Shown: positions 1 to 10,818, counted from the first letter of the stretch. The stretch: 64,000 bases of DNA from Andalucia godoyi (GCA_009859145.1 VRVR01000007.1:186001-250000); one strand, 5' to 3'. Translations and numbers: made by a program. Notes: generated by a model from the sequence alone, not told the origin.

Positions 1-110
1 GACCTACTCGCTGCTATCCTGCATGGAAGCAGCCTGCGCATAGTATATATATAGTTCAACTGAAATAAACCAAAGCACAACAACCAGCATATCTTGTTGA
101 GCCTTGCTCA

Positions 111-635
111 TCACTGCAGCGTGTATCCTAGCGCTTCGAGGTCCTTGTAGATTTGGTTCATGAGGAAGATGCGTTTCCTGCGCAGCATGGTTGCTCCGTC
201 AATGACACGAATGATCTGGATATGCAGTTCGCGGGCAACAACTGCGACCTTGTCTGTGTCCGCAGCCGCAGATGCATGTGCAAGCTCTTCGGAAGCTGCT
301 TCCGGATTGGAAGCTGCAAAATCCGCCGGTTCGCAAGGAAGCAGCTCGTCCAGTCGTTCGACCGAGATCGATGGCAGTTCAGGGCAGTACGCCGTCCTGA
401 ACTTGTCCAGATAGTTCAAAAGCTCAAAATCATGCGACGCATTGACGGTTATCACTCGGATCACTTCCGACAGCAGAGTCTTACATTCTTCAATCGAGTA
501 AAGCCGCGGTCCATGCAGCTCAACCCGAGACACAAGATCGGACCGGCAGTCCGATAGCGTGAACCCTTCAATCGACCCGTCGTCCAGCTTCTTCCACCGA
601 TGTGCAGAACCTCGCGCCGCACGTCTTGCACTCAT
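111..635 (-). CDS. Hypothetical protein, 174 aa, helical
   Basis: The first ATG of this open frame is at 635; the frame runs further upstream only from a TTG codon, so 635 is the chosen start. The protein begins with a basic segment (MSARRAARGSAHRWKK), has a central predicted-helical stretch, an Ala/Glu-rich linker near residues 105-130 and a basic C-terminal helix. No family was recognised. It could be a small subunit of a larger complex. A further 5' exon cannot be excluded because short 5' introns occur in neighbouring genes. It is head to head with the phosphatase gene that starts at 1122, separated by a microsatellite-rich 490-bp spacer. Confidence 0.55.
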   Translation of the reverse strand: MSARRAARGSAHRWKKLDDGSIEGFTLSDCRSDLVSRVELHGPRLYSIEECKTLLSEVIRVITVNASHDFELLNYLDKFRTAYCPELPSISVERLDELLPCEPADFAASNPEAASEELAHASAAADTDKVAVVARELHIQIIRVIDGATMLRRKRIFLMNQIYKDLEALGYTLQ

Positions 636-659
636 TCCAACAAGTCTTCCGCGCAACGA

Positions 660-839
660 TCAATAACAATCAATGTTTTAAAAAAAAACTCCTCATAGAA
701 TATGAATTTCTGCTTATTACGATGATGATGATGGTACATATGCAAAAGGAATGATTGGGATCCAAGAGCGGTGCAAATCAAGAGTCAATTGATGCTTGAA
801 AAAAAAAGGCCGGTTGGAACTTCTTCAGATGAAAATGGT

Positions 840-871
<32 letters not shown>

Positions 872-1050
872 ACTCTGTTCAGTGTCTTTTGATTTTGCGC
901 ACAAATGGTACTTTTATAATCCTCTTTTGTGTATTTCCTTTTCTTTTTCTTTTCGTTTTCCCATTTGTCTTTTGATTTTTCTTGTTTTTGTTTTTGTTCT
1001 TCTGCGTTATATTATTCTCGCTGTTCCTTTTTCTTTTCTCTAGGTCTTGC

Positions 1051-1085
<35 letters not shown>

Positions 1086-1121
1086 TTCTCCCCGCTCTGG
1101 TGTTATTGGCGCGTGAGTTCC
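660..1121. repeat. Simple-sequence-rich intergenic spacer
   Basis: No gene is seen here. The spacer holds a (TC)n tract at about 840-868, T-rich stretches at 940-1040 and a (TTG)n tract of about 11 units at 1050-1085. An open frame runs through the TTG tract into the phosphatase gene and would add a Leu run, but it has no ATG upstream of 1122, so it is treated as 5' UTR. A possible 3' splice site (TTTTCTCTAG) ends at 1043. Confidence 0.6.
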
Positions 1122-3725
1122 ATGGGCCAGTCTCTTTCTGTCAGTCCGGATGCGCTGAAGCTTGAAGATGTTTTGTCCTCAAAGTTCTCATCTTCTTCTT
1201 CGGCTTCGGTTTCATCTTCGTTCGCGACAGCTTCTGATGCGCCTGATGCTGCATCTCCAACACAGCTTTCTGAAAATTCAAGCGTGATTCGCGGCTGGAA
1301 ATTCTCGTTTTGTGCCTCGTCGTGTGAAATCAAAGTGGACTTGCTTGATTCTCTCCAGACATGCGACTCGGAGTGCATCGTTCTGGTCCATTCCTATGTC
1401 CCTGTTCTTGGTTCTGGCTGTCGCTCTGGCTCTGCGTCTGAGAGGACACCGAATACCTCAAAGCAACACAGTTCTTCTTTGGAAATCCTGGATAATACAA
1501 CGACGAATAATAATAACAGTGGCAGCAGCAACAAAAACAACAACAACAATAATAATAATAATAATAATAATGGTGGTGGTGGTGGTGGTGGTAGTAGTCG
1601 AAGTAGTAGCAGCGGTAATTCGAACGGCTCTGCGAGGGTTTCAGGGATTGTAGAGTCCTGCTCGGAATGCTATTCTCCACGAGGACTTAAGACACCGTTC
1701 AGTTGCATTCCTGGTACCTCGCACGCTTCTGGTCTACCCCGAGCGTGGAGACATGAGATTTATGTCTGGAATGGTCGGAAGTCGCTATCACTGATCAGAG
1801 CTTCGGCGCTGAGGAGGGCTTTTGAGCTCGAGAGGAAGCTTCTGGCAGATCAACATGCAAGCATAAGCCTTGTTTCTGCTTCAGGAAATGGCATTGTCCA
1901 CGTTGCCAACGACATCCAGCATGCAAAGGGGTCGCTGCTTGCTCTGAACGGACTTGTGCGGTCACTGACTTCTCTGTATCCTGCATGCGCTGGGAAGACT
2001 GAAGTCCCGAATCGTTCTTCGCAATTAGTGGACAGTGAACCAGCGAACAAGGTTCCAAAACTCGCCTTTGGATCTCAGCAGCCTGCATCGCCAACGTCTC
2101 CGCGGCAACAGCAAAAGCAGCAGCAGCAACCTGCGATTTCCTCAAGGACCTCTTCGAACTCTTCAGCGACGTCATGTGATGAGTTGTCTTCATCGGAGAG
2201 CGAAGAGAATATGTTAGAACGCCAGCCTGAGCCCCCAAGACGGCCTGTGCCCGTGATGAAACCGCTCGGAATGTCAAAACTGAATAACACTCAAGAGAAG
2301 AAGGGCGAGAAAACGCAGGCGTTGGAAAAACAAGATGTACAAAATAACGCTGTCAGAGACCAGCCGGTGCAACAACAGCAGCGGCGGGAACGGCAACAGC
2401 AAAATTCGGCTTCTGAACCCATCGACGGATATGCGAATGACTATGAAAAGCAAGTTGCGATCCGAAATGCCTACTCTGAGCTGACTCCAATCGATGATTG
2501 GTTGTTTATTTCCGGGTCAGGAGCATCGGAGGACGTCAGGAAGATTGTGGAGGCTGGCATCACTCACGTCGTGAATGCTGCTGCAATGGTAACAAACACC
2601 ATTTATCCAGCTCCGATCCAGCTTCTCAAATTGTTCCCCGCGGATTCCTCCACTGTCGACCTGCTGTCGCTGTTTCCGCAGGTACTAGAGTTTGTCCTTT
2701 CAGCAAGGGAACAGGGAGGCAAGGTTCTCATTCACTGTTCCCAAGGAATTTCCCGATCATGTGCGCTGTCCATCGCGTGTCTCATGTACTTCAACAAATG
2801 GACATACGATACTGCGTTCTCCTTCGTCAAGAAGTTCCGCAGAGTCTGCTCGCCGAATGCGGGCTTTATCGGCCAGCTGTTGGAGTTTGAGAGAGACTTT
2901 GTTAGGCCCGATGTGCCTTCGCAGGTTTCCAAAGCGAATTCGAGCGTTCTCGTATTCCGTTCTTGTTTGTTTTCTCGCGACTACCTTCATCAAGGGTTTG
3001 TTTGTAAGAAGGTGCCGTTCTCGCCGCAGAAAGGCCTGGAGACTGTTTTGGATTCTCGTAGTGTCTTTGTCATTGTAGGAACCGATTTGCACTACATTTA
3101 CGTTTGGAAAGGTCAAAGAATCGCCGACGAATCCCTTGAACAATCTCTGGTGGACTGTGCCAAATCCTTTGCAAACTACGTCCTTCGAAGATGGCAGACG
3201 CTTGGAAAAGGTAAGGATTTCCGAATACTTGAACAAGGCTGCGAAGATGATGCCCTGCTAAGTCTTTTCCACGATTCGTCATTGGTTCCTGAACGCGTTG
3301 CCGCCTACGACGCTGATACTCCATCTTCTTCCCCGTCGATTGCCAAACTCTCGGAAGCCGCCGCCGCGGCGCCTCCATTGAGAGACAGTAGTTCCTTGGA
3401 GTCCTCCAGAATGGAAACTGTCTCGGCCCGTGTGCAGTACATGATGTTCGAGTTTCCAACCTTTGAGGAACTCACGAGCTACGACGACGATGATTTGAAT
3501 CCAGACTCTGCATTTGTATTTATCGGAAAAGGCGCAAGGGATGTTTATGTATGGGTAGGCGCGTCTTCAGAGCTGAGCGAGGCAGACAATGCAGAGGTTG
3601 TGGACACTGTCTTGGATTCATGCGACGCAGCCCCTACGGAATTGGTGTCACTGCTGACAGAAGGCCGAGTGTTAGTCATTCGGGATGGCGACGAGTCGGA
3701 CGAATTTTGGTCTGCTTGCTTCTAA
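1122..3725 (+). CDS. Dual-specificity protein phosphatase flanked by gelsolin-like domains (MKP-like)
   Basis: Predicted to dephosphorylate phospho-Tyr and phospho-Ser/Thr, most likely on MAP kinases. The catalytic domain (about residues 455-595) has the signature HCSQGISRS with nucleophile Cys539 and an upstream general-acid Asp in FPADSS. A gelsolin-like module precedes it (about 35-260, with IYVWNG) and two follow it (IYVWKG and VYVWVG near 655-700 and 800-860), giving GEL-DSP-GEL-GEL. Plant MKP1-type phosphatases also combine DSP and gelsolin modules. ATG 1122 is the first ATG and gives MGQSLSVSP, a good N-myristoylation motif (Gly2, Ser6), which suggests membrane attachment. Asn, Gly and Gln runs are encoded by microsatellites (about 1500-1600 and 2100-2130). 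The length is 867 aa. The phosphatase call is secure; the MAPK substrate is inferred. Confidence 0.9.
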   Translation: MGQSLSVSPDALKLEDVLSSKFSSSSSASVSSSFATASDAPDAASPTQLSENSSVIRGWKFSFCASSCEIKVDLLDSLQTCDSECIVLVHSYVPVLGSGCRSGSASERTPNTSKQHSSSLEILDNTTTNNNNSGSSNKNNNNNNNNNNNNGGGGGGGSSRSSSSGNSNGSARVSGIVESCSECYSPRGLKTPFSCIPGTSHASGLPRAWRHEIYVWNGRKSLSLIRASALRRAFELERKLLADQHASISLVSASGNGIVHVANDIQHAKGSLLALNGLVRSLTSLYPACAGKTEVPNRSSQLVDSEPANKVPKLAFGSQQPASPTSPRQQQKQQQQPAISSRTSSNSSATSCDELSSSESEENMLERQPEPPRRPVPVMKPLGMSKLNNTQEKKGEKTQALEKQDVQNNAVRDQPVQQQQRRERQQQNSASEPIDGYANDYEKQVAIRNAYSELTPIDDWLFISGSGASEDVRKIVEAGITHVVNAAAMVTNTIYPAPIQLLKLFPADSSTVDLLSLFPQVLEFVLSAREQGGKVLIHCSQGISRSCALSIACLMYFNKWTYDTAFSFVKKFRRVCSPNAGFIGQLLEFERDFVRPDVPSQVSKANSSVLVFRSCLFSRDYLHQGFVCKKVPFSPQKGLETVLDSRSVFVIVGTDLHYIYVWKGQRIADESLEQSLVDCAKSFANYVLRRWQTLGKGKDFRILEQGCEDDALLSLFHDSSLVPERVAAYDADTPSSSPSIAKLSEAAAAAPPLRDSSSLESSRMETVSARVQYMMFEFPTFEELTSYDDDDLNPDSAFVFIGKGARDVYVWVGASSELSEADNAEVVDTVLDSCDAAPTELVSLLTEGRVLVIRDGDESDEFWSACF

Positions 3726-3879
3726 GTCGTAACGGCAGAGGAAGCATAACTTACGGGAATTGTTAGGATTGTGAAGTCATGAAATCTATCATAACAATTG
3801 GGAACTTCGTGTACCCCTCCAAGTAGTTTTAAATTAATAAATTTTAAAAAATTCGTATTGTTTTTTCCGCCAGAAATGT

Positions 3880-5859
3880 TTATGACTGCGATTCTCCAAA
3901 AGACACGGCCCCGGATTCGTCAGCATCCCTGTGCTTCTTCCATTGCAGCGACACCTCGGCTTCGTTAAAACTCGTGTGCCATCTCCTGCGTGCGTTCCGA
4001 TCCTCGTCAAGCATTGCAGCTAGATTCTCTTGCAAAACCAGCGTTCTTCTAAGACCCAAGCTCTTGCTGCTTGACTTCTCGCGAGGAATGTACCCAGTTT
4101 GCGAGCCGGTTTCTACGAAGCAGTCGGACCTCCCTTCAATGGAGCTTGGTTCCTCGACATCGACAACAAAAGACTCTCCTTGGGAAGCCCTCTGGAAATT
4201 TCGCACAGAAGTATTCACTGCCCTCGGTGTCCGGTTGCCTGGCGCTCGAGAGCGCCCAAGCGGAGCCTCGAGATTGTCTGAGAGGGTCATATCAAGTTGC
4301 TGGGCAAAAATCACGTCTGGATTCGTGTGGGCGAAAAATGGCAGAGGAGGGTGTGGTGTATCGTGAGAAGCGGTTGGAGAAGGCTTTGGAGAAGGCTTTC
4401 TGGCAGAAAAATACTCAAACACTGGAGCAGCAGAGATGGCACTTAAAATTTCGCTAGTTGTCGCAGCTGCCGCCGTTGAAGGAGAAGGAGGTGTTGCAAA
4501 CCGGACGGTTTCGCGGGGACTGTTCAGTTTTTGCTCTCCAAACGCCGCAACAACAGGTTCGTTCACCTTTTCTTCCCAAGCGTGGTGCTTTGCATCCACT
4601 CGATCACGCAACCTCCTCCGTTCGTCTTCCACATAGGGCTTGATTTTTGACTCCACCGTGGAAGGATCGAATACAGGATACAGCGGAATAGACCAGAGCG
4701 TGCTCTGACGCTTCGGCTTTGCGGACTTCGGCGATTGTGCCTTTTGATCTTCCGAAACAGAAATTCTCTCATTCTCGACGACAGGTTGTCGGCGCCGGAG
4801 GCCACCCTTGGATTCTCGCCAAAGTTGATCCGCCGACAAGAATTCAACGCGATTCCTATTGTCTCTCTCCCTCCCACTGCTCGGAAAACACGCGGCGCTG
4901 CTGTATCGGGGGTTCACATGCAAGTATTGCGTCGTGACAATGTCATTGCGCAACACGTTTTCCTTTTCCACGGTGGGTTTCGGAACCGAGTAGGCAAGTC
5001 TAGGCGGCGATCTGGCCTTCTTTTTCTTCTTTGTAGCCTTCTGTTTTGGTGCCTCACATGTTTGAATAATTTCCATAACGGAAGGAACCGCAACTGCTTC
5101 CGTCTCTGCTTCCCTTGCCTCACTGGCAAGCCTCGGCACATCGTCTTCGGCTCCTGCATCTGATCGCTGCAGCCGATTCTTCTTTTTTGTGCTGGCGGAC
5201 TTCTTCACTGGTTCCTTGTGCGGAGTTTCCGCGTCCGATGATATAGTAGTGCCTTCCTCCGACCGCTGCAAATGATGTGGACACCACCAAGTTTCTAAAG
5301 GCTCTTCCGAGCCTGCTGTTCTCCACTTCGACGAAGGCTTCGAACGAAGGCTTCCGAGTCCCGCAAGCGCGCTCTCCTTTGCTGAACTGACGCGCGATTT
5401 ACAAGACGACGAGCTCTTTGATGAAGCCGGCATTCGTCCTACAGATGACGACGGAGGCGACTGTGAAGTAGAGCTGCAGGAATGCCGAGCTGCAGAGTTC
5501 GAGAATGCACATGCCGTTTTCTGATGAAATTCGAGACCATCGTTGAAGTGCGCCACAGCGTTTTCAAACTCCTTGAGAATGGAGACTGCTTTCGGGAGGT
5601 GCAAAGCAATTGTGGCATGGAGGTTCTCTGTCATTACATAGTTTTCGAGATCCTCTAATGTCATCGATGCAATTTTTGCGTTGTTTCTTTCCGCAGAAAT
5701 GCAAAGAATTCCAGCAAGCATAGTTGCTCGGACGACTCGAGACCACTGCTTTTCCTGAAAGACATTCAAAAACTCGCGAATTCTTTTATTTCGAAGCAGA
5801 TAATCGAATTCTGATGCTGCATGAACCTTGCTCCGATCGTCCATTCCTGCTTTGTCCAT
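3880..5859 (-). CDS. Hypothetical, largely disordered protein (659 aa)
   Basis: The start is ATG 5859 (MDKAGMDDRSK). An in-frame extension to 6099 would translate the upstream 7-bp repeat as an F/V/R ladder and is rejected as 5' UTR. Residues 1-115 look helical and globular (EFDYLLRNKRIREFLNVF, then two more helices), reminiscent of LisH-like or other dimerising N-termini, but no family can be assigned. The rest is Ser/Lys/Pro-rich, with basic KKKKK segments and scattered short aromatic motifs. It is convergent with the phosphatase gene, 154 bp away. Function unknown; a cytoskeletal or centrosomal adaptor would fit but is not supported by any motif. Confidence 0.6.
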   Translation of the reverse strand: MDKAGMDDRSKVHAASEFDYLLRNKRIREFLNVFQEKQWSRVVRATMLAGILCISAERNNAKIASMTLEDLENYVMTENLHATIALHLPKAVSILKEFENAVAHFNDGLEFHQKTACAFSNSAARHSCSSTSQSPPSSSVGRMPASSKSSSSCKSRVSSAKESALAGLGSLRSKPSSKWRTAGSEEPLETWWCPHHLQRSEEGTTISSDAETPHKEPVKKSASTKKKNRLQRSDAGAEDDVPRLASEAREAETEAVAVPSVMEIIQTCEAPKQKATKKKKKARSPPRLAYSVPKPTVEKENVLRNDIVTTQYLHVNPRYSSAACFPSSGRERDNRNRVEFLSADQLWRESKGGLRRRQPVVENERISVSEDQKAQSPKSAKPKRQSTLWSIPLYPVFDPSTVESKIKPYVEDERRRLRDRVDAKHHAWEEKVNEPVVAAFGEQKLNSPRETVRFATPPSPSTAAAATTSEILSAISAAPVFEYFSARKPSPKPSPTASHDTPHPPLPFFAHTNPDVIFAQQLDMTLSDNLEAPLGRSRAPGNRTPRAVNTSVRNFQRASQGESFVVDVEEPSSIEGRSDCFVETGSQTGYIPREKSSSKSLGLRRTLVLQENLAAMLDEDRNARRRWHTSFNEAEVSLQWKKHRDADESGAVSFGESQS

Positions 5860-5894
5860 TCGCACGAGAAAATGCGTCAGTGAATGAAGAATCA

Positions 5895-5992
5895 ACGATA
5901 AACGATAAACGAAAAAACGAAAAACGAAAAACGAAAAACGAAAAACGAAAAACGAAAAACGAAAAACGAAAAACGAAAAACGCAGCAGAACG
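5895..5992. repeat. Tandem 7-bp repeat (CGAAAAA)n
   Basis: About ten near-perfect copies of CGAAAAA are preceded by variant CGATAAA units. The repeat sits directly upstream of the ATG at 5859 of the minus-strand gene, so it probably lies in its 5' UTR or promoter. The unit (7 nt) is not a multiple of three, yet one frame is open by chance. Confidence 0.85.
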
Positions 5993-6244
5993 GCCACACC
6001 GTTAATTAAAATCACTACAGCGGATTCGCATTGCGCGCCAAGGATTTGACGAATTCGAGAGGTGTTGAGCAAAGAATGGGAAAAGGCGGAAGAGTGCAAT
6101 AAACTAATAATTCTGTACAGCTAACGGAACTGGAAAGTAATAATGATAATGATAACAACAGCGCGGAATCAGGGATATGAATTGTCAGTTGACACACGTG
6201 GTGAGAAAACACGCCCGACCAACATGAAGTGCAAGCTCTTGGTG

Positions 6245-7645
6245 TCAGATCCAATCTGCACCGGTGTTGAGATGATATGATCGCTTGTTGTTGTTTGCAG
6301 GCTTGTAGTATGCAGGGCCAGGAACCTTGACGACCTTCCCTTTTCGCGGCGCATCGTCTCCGGATTTTGGAATAGAGGAAAGGAAAAAGCTGCTGCTAAT
6401 CATCTTTTTGGGCACTTCGGAGGGGTTGTAGTAGTCTCCAGGAGCGGGACCGGAGCCTTCGGCAGACTGGCGAATCACGGTTGCCATGGATCTTCCAAAT
6501 CGATCGACAGTGACCTCGAATGCTGGAGATCCATGTTCCACGTGCACACGGAGTCCTGGTCTCCTGGGCAGCTTCTTGTGCTTGCCGTCAGAATCCGCAT
6601 CCGACGACCCCGAGCCATCCACGGCAGCTGCATACGAACCTGGACCTGGGTTCTCGATGGGGATGTTCCTCATAAACTCCTTTTCTCGCTGCGTACCAGA
6701 TCGAAATGCTGCTGAAGGCATGCGCAACTGCACAGGAACGTACTCTCCGTCTTCTCGAAGTCCATTCGGTGCGATTGCGGATGGTTGAGACTTGCTTTGT
6801 CGCTCGAGAGATGGCGAACGATTAGGTGACGAGGGATCGACACCGTGCCATGAACTCAGGCCGTTTGCGTCTGAGGATCTATTCTGATTCTGCCGTTGCT
6901 TTTTCCGATCCAGCTCCTCCGCAGTCACTTCATTAATGGGCCGTTCTCTGAGCTGTCTTCTTGTCGACGTCACCTGATCTGCAGCTCGAAAAGGGGATGC
7001 TGCTGCTGCCAAATTGTGGTCCGAGGCGCTTGCAAAGGAGCCTGGAGGGGAACCGTCGGTCTTTGGCGTAACAAGCCGTTCGGCACCCGATCGGAACGCT
7101 GCAGACCCCGGAACATGCCGTCTGTTGGTAATGGACTCGTACTCGGAATAGTCATAACTTCCGGGACCAGGAAGCTTGGCTTGCCTTGCACGGATGTTAT
7201 CCTCATGTGAAACTTCAAATAGCGGGCGTGCGAATGCAGAAGACACTGGATTTCGGTTTTTCGTAACAAACGACGATCCTTCCTCTGAATAATAAGCCCC
7301 CGGTGGAGGTGGGTTAAATGTTGGAAATCCAAGCTCATACCATCTTTTCTCCTTTGCGGCTAATCCAGAGGCACCGCGTTTAGAAATCGATTCCTGCGGC
7401 TTTGAGACTGCATTGTACGGTGATTCATAGCTTCCAGGACCCGGAGACTCTTCCCACGACTCTTGAAATCGCTGTGCCGAGGACGAAAACCCCCGATGCT
7501 CACGATCAGAAAGATTCAAAACGGTCTCAAACTTCGTAGGAATGGAATTCGTGGTTTTGTGTGTTTGAGAGTTCGTCCCTTTTAGCAACTTTCCGTTCCG
7601 TGAAACGCCCACTTGCCGATGGGAAATGCCAACGTCCGACAGCAT
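6245..7645 (-). CDS. STPG1: Sperm-tail PG-rich repeat protein, STPG1 (MAPO2)-like
   Basis: The 466-aa protein has repeated PGPGSY/PGPAYY units: SPGPGSYES, PPPPGAYYS, LPGPGSYDY, NPGPGSYAA, APGDYYNP and VPGPAYYKP. The N-terminal block SIPTKFETV...HRGFSSSAQRF followed by a PGPGSY unit, and the C-terminal PGPAYYKP...WI, match the layout of STPG1 rather than of ODF3. STPG-type repeats are found in proteins associated with ciliary or flagellar microtubules; vertebrate STPG1 has also been linked to apoptosis. The start is ATG 7645. Its 3' end lies 146 bp before the upstream limit of the unrelated minus-strand gene at 3880-5859 and its 5' repeat. Confidence 0.8.
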   Translation of the reverse strand: MLSDVGISHRQVGVSRNGKLLKGTNSQTHKTTNSIPTKFETVLNLSDREHRGFSSSAQRFQESWEESPGPGSYESPYNAVSKPQESISKRGASGLAAKEKRWYELGFPTFNPPPPGAYYSEEGSSFVTKNRNPVSSAFARPLFEVSHEDNIRARQAKLPGPGSYDYSEYESITNRRHVPGSAAFRSGAERLVTPKTDGSPPGSFASASDHNLAAAASPFRAADQVTSTRRQLRERPINEVTAEELDRKKQRQNQNRSSDANGLSSWHGVDPSSPNRSPSLERQSKSQPSAIAPNGLREDGEYVPVQLRMPSAAFRSGTQREKEFMRNIPIENPGPGSYAAAVDGSGSSDADSDGKHKKLPRRPGLRVHVEHGSPAFEVTVDRFGRSMATVIRQSAEGSGPAPGDYYNPSEVPKKMISSSFFLSSIPKSGDDAPRKGKVVKVPGPAYYKPANNNKRSYHLNTGADWI

Positions 7646-7894
7646 CCAGAACTCTCGAAACTACAATTAAAAAAGAACCTATTTAGCCTCTGTCCAATCC
7701 TCGGAACGAATAAGAATTTTAGAAAACACCATTCAAAAAGCAAAGGGAAAAAATCAGCAGATGAAGAAAAAACGAGAAACATTTCAGAAATCAAAACGAA
7801 AAACATTACCTATTTTAAAAAACCCAACAGCTTTGCGTACAGTAGGTTTCTTCGCAGGTATTGATTATTTTTTATTTTATTTCTTTAACGTCTC

Positions 7895-10087
7895 TCATTC
7901 GAAAACAAGCTCGACGTCGGGAGAAATAGACGCCAGCGATTTAATAAGGGACACTAGAGAAATGTGAGACTCCTGCGGAAGTACGTTAAACCGCGTTTGT
8001 AAAACGTGAAAATCTCGCAGCGCAGCCAAAATCGGTTTTAAGGATCCTTCGAAAGCATCGAGCACTCGAACAGCAGAGTCCATGCAGTCCGAGATAAGAA
8101 GCCCAATCATGAGGCCAAGATAGCAACGAACGATCTCGACTTCCAGTCTGGCGACTTCTCGTTCCCGGCTTTCGCCCTCACTCTTGCCCTCCCCACCAGA
8201 CTCTGCATTTCGGCGGATGTCATGGTCCTTAAAAACAGAAACAAGCAAGTCGATTGCATTCTTACCCGTCGCCACATTCAAACTGCGTACTCTCTTTCGG
8301 GTGGAAGCCGATACTTCAGAGAGATTGACCAAAAGACCCAGCGAGAGGACAAACATGTCGAAATCAGCAGGAATCAAGAAGGAAAACAGCGTCTGAATGA
8401 TGAACATCGTACCAACACGCGTGGCGTTGGCAGGATTGTGGTTGGTGGAATTCATGAGAACGCGGACGCATCCCTGAACAGTCTGGCGAAAGAGTTCATC
8501 CGCGGACTCGGCGGTGGCAACTAGGATAGAATCAGTGGAGGTGGACTTCACAAACGAAAGCCAATCAATGACAATGGGACACAGATCAGGGCATTTTGTG
8601 TGGAATTCGAACGAACCGGTTGCTGTCAGTTGCTCCAGCAGCTCGAGAGTGCGCAAAGTCTCCCACAATCCGACTTTCAAAGATTCATTGTCGACATCAT
8701 CGTCCTCCTGAGATCTCTGGGTCGCAGACGACGTCTGTGAAGAGCATTTCGACGACCGAGAATTGGTTACTTTCAGCCATTCGTCCAGTCCGGAGTCTGC
8801 GCCATTCTCCCGCTGAGAAGACGATTGCGAGTCCCTATCTGATGCGCCAATCTGCGAAGCTGCAGACAACGAAAGCCGGGACCACTTACGCAGCCGCATT
8901 TGCAAAATTTCTACGCATGTCTGGAGGGAAGAAGTCTCGTTCAACAAATCCTTTCGAACAGCAACGTTTGACGAGCAAATCAGGGTCAAGACAAACATTG
9001 CTAAATTAGAAACATGCACTTCTTCGTAGCAGGGAGCGGGGGTGATTTTTGAAGAGAACACCTTGAACGCTTCCAACGCCATAGCATAAAGAGCCTTGTG
9101 CAAATCCCACGTAAAGCATGAATCCTCGTCGCAAAACAGAGGATGATAGCGATTCAAACACCTCGCTATCGTCTGCACAGTGTCCATAGGAACAAAATCG
9201 CAGTTCATCGGATCCCTGCAAAGTAAAGCCAGGCAAACCAAGCACAAGTACGCCAGCGTTTCGTCCTCGTCAAATTCCGACAATGCTTCCAAAACACGAG
9301 AAATCAGACCACGTGAACGCAGGAACAGCGGCAAGCTGTCGTCTTCGAGGAATACCACCAGTCGATGGGCAGACATTCTTCGTACAGACAGTGTATTCGA
9401 CGGAAACAAGCCATCCAAGAGAAAATCTAATTCATCCAGCTTTTGCGTATTTCTGCCAGCAGCAACGAGGGACTCTTTCGCTGCAGAACCTCCAAGCGAA
9501 GAACTGCTCAACGCCTTTAGACGTTTCAATTGCATTGCGGCCAAAGAACCAGAGCCAATAGAGAAGGAATCCGAAGGGCTCTGACGCGCATGCCGTGGAA
9601 TTTTGGAAGCAGATGACGGAGCCGAAGGTGTGATCTCGAATGAGCTGTCGGTTAAATGCGATGTTGGTTTGGGGGCTTTCACTGGAGACGGAGAAAACAA
9701 AGCCAATGCTTTTTGGCTCGATCTCGCAGAAAGCATGACGTCACTTTCGAAAGGATTTTCGTCTGCCATCTTCTTTGTGATTTTCTTTGGTGTCGAATTA
9801 GGACTTCCATTTCTCATCTTCTTTGGAGAACGACTGGCGGCTGACTGCAGGCACACTGACTGCGATGGTTCTCGCTTCGATTCACGGTCGCTTGTTACAT
9901 CGCAAGTATCGCCATCACCTGAGGTTGCTGTAAGAAATCAACTGGAAGAACAAGAGACTGCCGAGGAGAGGAAAGGGGAGGAAAGGAAGAACGTAGCACA
10001 AAGATGCATACCAGAAGCTGAACAGTCGTCGGACGAAGAAATTCTGCGAGGAGACTTCCTTGTGTTGGTCGAGTTTTTCGACTGCAT
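7895..10087 (-). CDS. WAPL: WAPL-like cohesin release factor (two exons)
   Basis: The exons are 10012..10087 and 7895..9927. The 84-nt intron (9928..10011) starts GTATGC and ends TTACAG. Splicing joins phase 1 to phase 1 and gives a 702-aa protein beginning MQSKNSTNTRKSPRR; without the intron the long exon has no ATG near its 5' end. After a disordered, basic, Ser/Pro-rich N-terminus, the WAPL helical-repeat domain starts at LDELDFLLDGLF...LSVRRMSAHRLV and continues to the C-terminus as HEAT-like helices. WAPL opens the cohesin ring and releases it from chromatin. The region before the domain is short compared with animal WAPL, which has long N-terminal Pds5/cohesin-binding arms, and is closer to the plant/fungal type. 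Confidence 0.8.
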
Positions 10088-10818
10088 TTCCTAGACGATC
10101 GAGAACCCAAAAAAGCAACGAAATCCTCGCCTAGATAAGAAAATCTCGCACAGGATATATAATCGATCCTTTGTTTTGCACTCTCGAACACTTTAAAAAC
10201 ATGCAAGCGAGAAAATCGAAAGGATGAAGAAAGAGGGAGAGAAAAAGACGGGAAATGGTGAACGACAAGAAGCAAATACCCCACGCAGTTCAAACACCAC
10301 TTCTCGATTTTTGTATTATTATTATCACTATTATTTTATTATCACTATTATTTTATTATCACTATTATTTTATTATCATTGTTTATTTATTTATTTTTAA
10401 TAAACGCTGCCAAAAGAAGAAAGGGGGGAAATGCAGGAAACGTGAGACATGCGCTCGCGGCGAGCTCTTCCGAAATTTTGAAATCGGAAATCCAGCTCCC
10501 GCCAGATGCTCTCGAGCGCGGCACACTGTGAATTTCACTTTTTCAGACCCTTTCCGAGTCCCCCTCCCCGCCTTCGGTCTCGGACCCTATCCACCATTGA
10601 ACAGCAGTCAGTGTTTGCTTGGCTTCTTTTTTCTTTTTCTTTTTCTTTTTCTTTTTTTGTTTTTGCCTTTTTGTTTTTCTTTTTCTTTTTCTTTTTCTTT
10701 TTTTGTTTTTGCTTTTGTTTTTTCTTTCAATCTTGTGTGCATTTGCGTGCTATTGCTTGTTTATTTATTTATTATTAGTAGTAGTAGTATTTATTTTTTT
10801 GGGGGGCGGAGACGGAGA
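10088..10818. repeat. Intergenic spacer with microsatellites
   Basis: This is the divergent promoter region between WAPL and the gene starting at 10819. It contains a tandem array of a ~17-nt AT-rich unit (TATTATCACTATTATTT-type) at about 10310-10380 and a long (CTTTTT)n tract at about 10625-10725. The long open frame across it is a low-complexity F/L artefact. No RNA gene was recognised. Confidence 0.6.

Noticed and set aside
1047-1121. In-frame N-terminal extension of the phosphatase with a poly-Leu run
   Set aside because: It starts at a TTG codon in a (TTG)n microsatellite; the first ATG is 1122 and gives a good myristoylation motif.
5860-6099. In-frame extension of the 659-aa gene with repeated F/V/R residues
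   Set aside because: It is only the translation of the 7-bp (CGAAAAA)n tract; ATG 5859 starts ordinary protein sequence.
7895-9856. WAPL as a single exon starting at 9856
   Set aside because: The codon at 9856 is GTG; a phase-matched 84-nt intron leads to a proper ATG exon at 10087.
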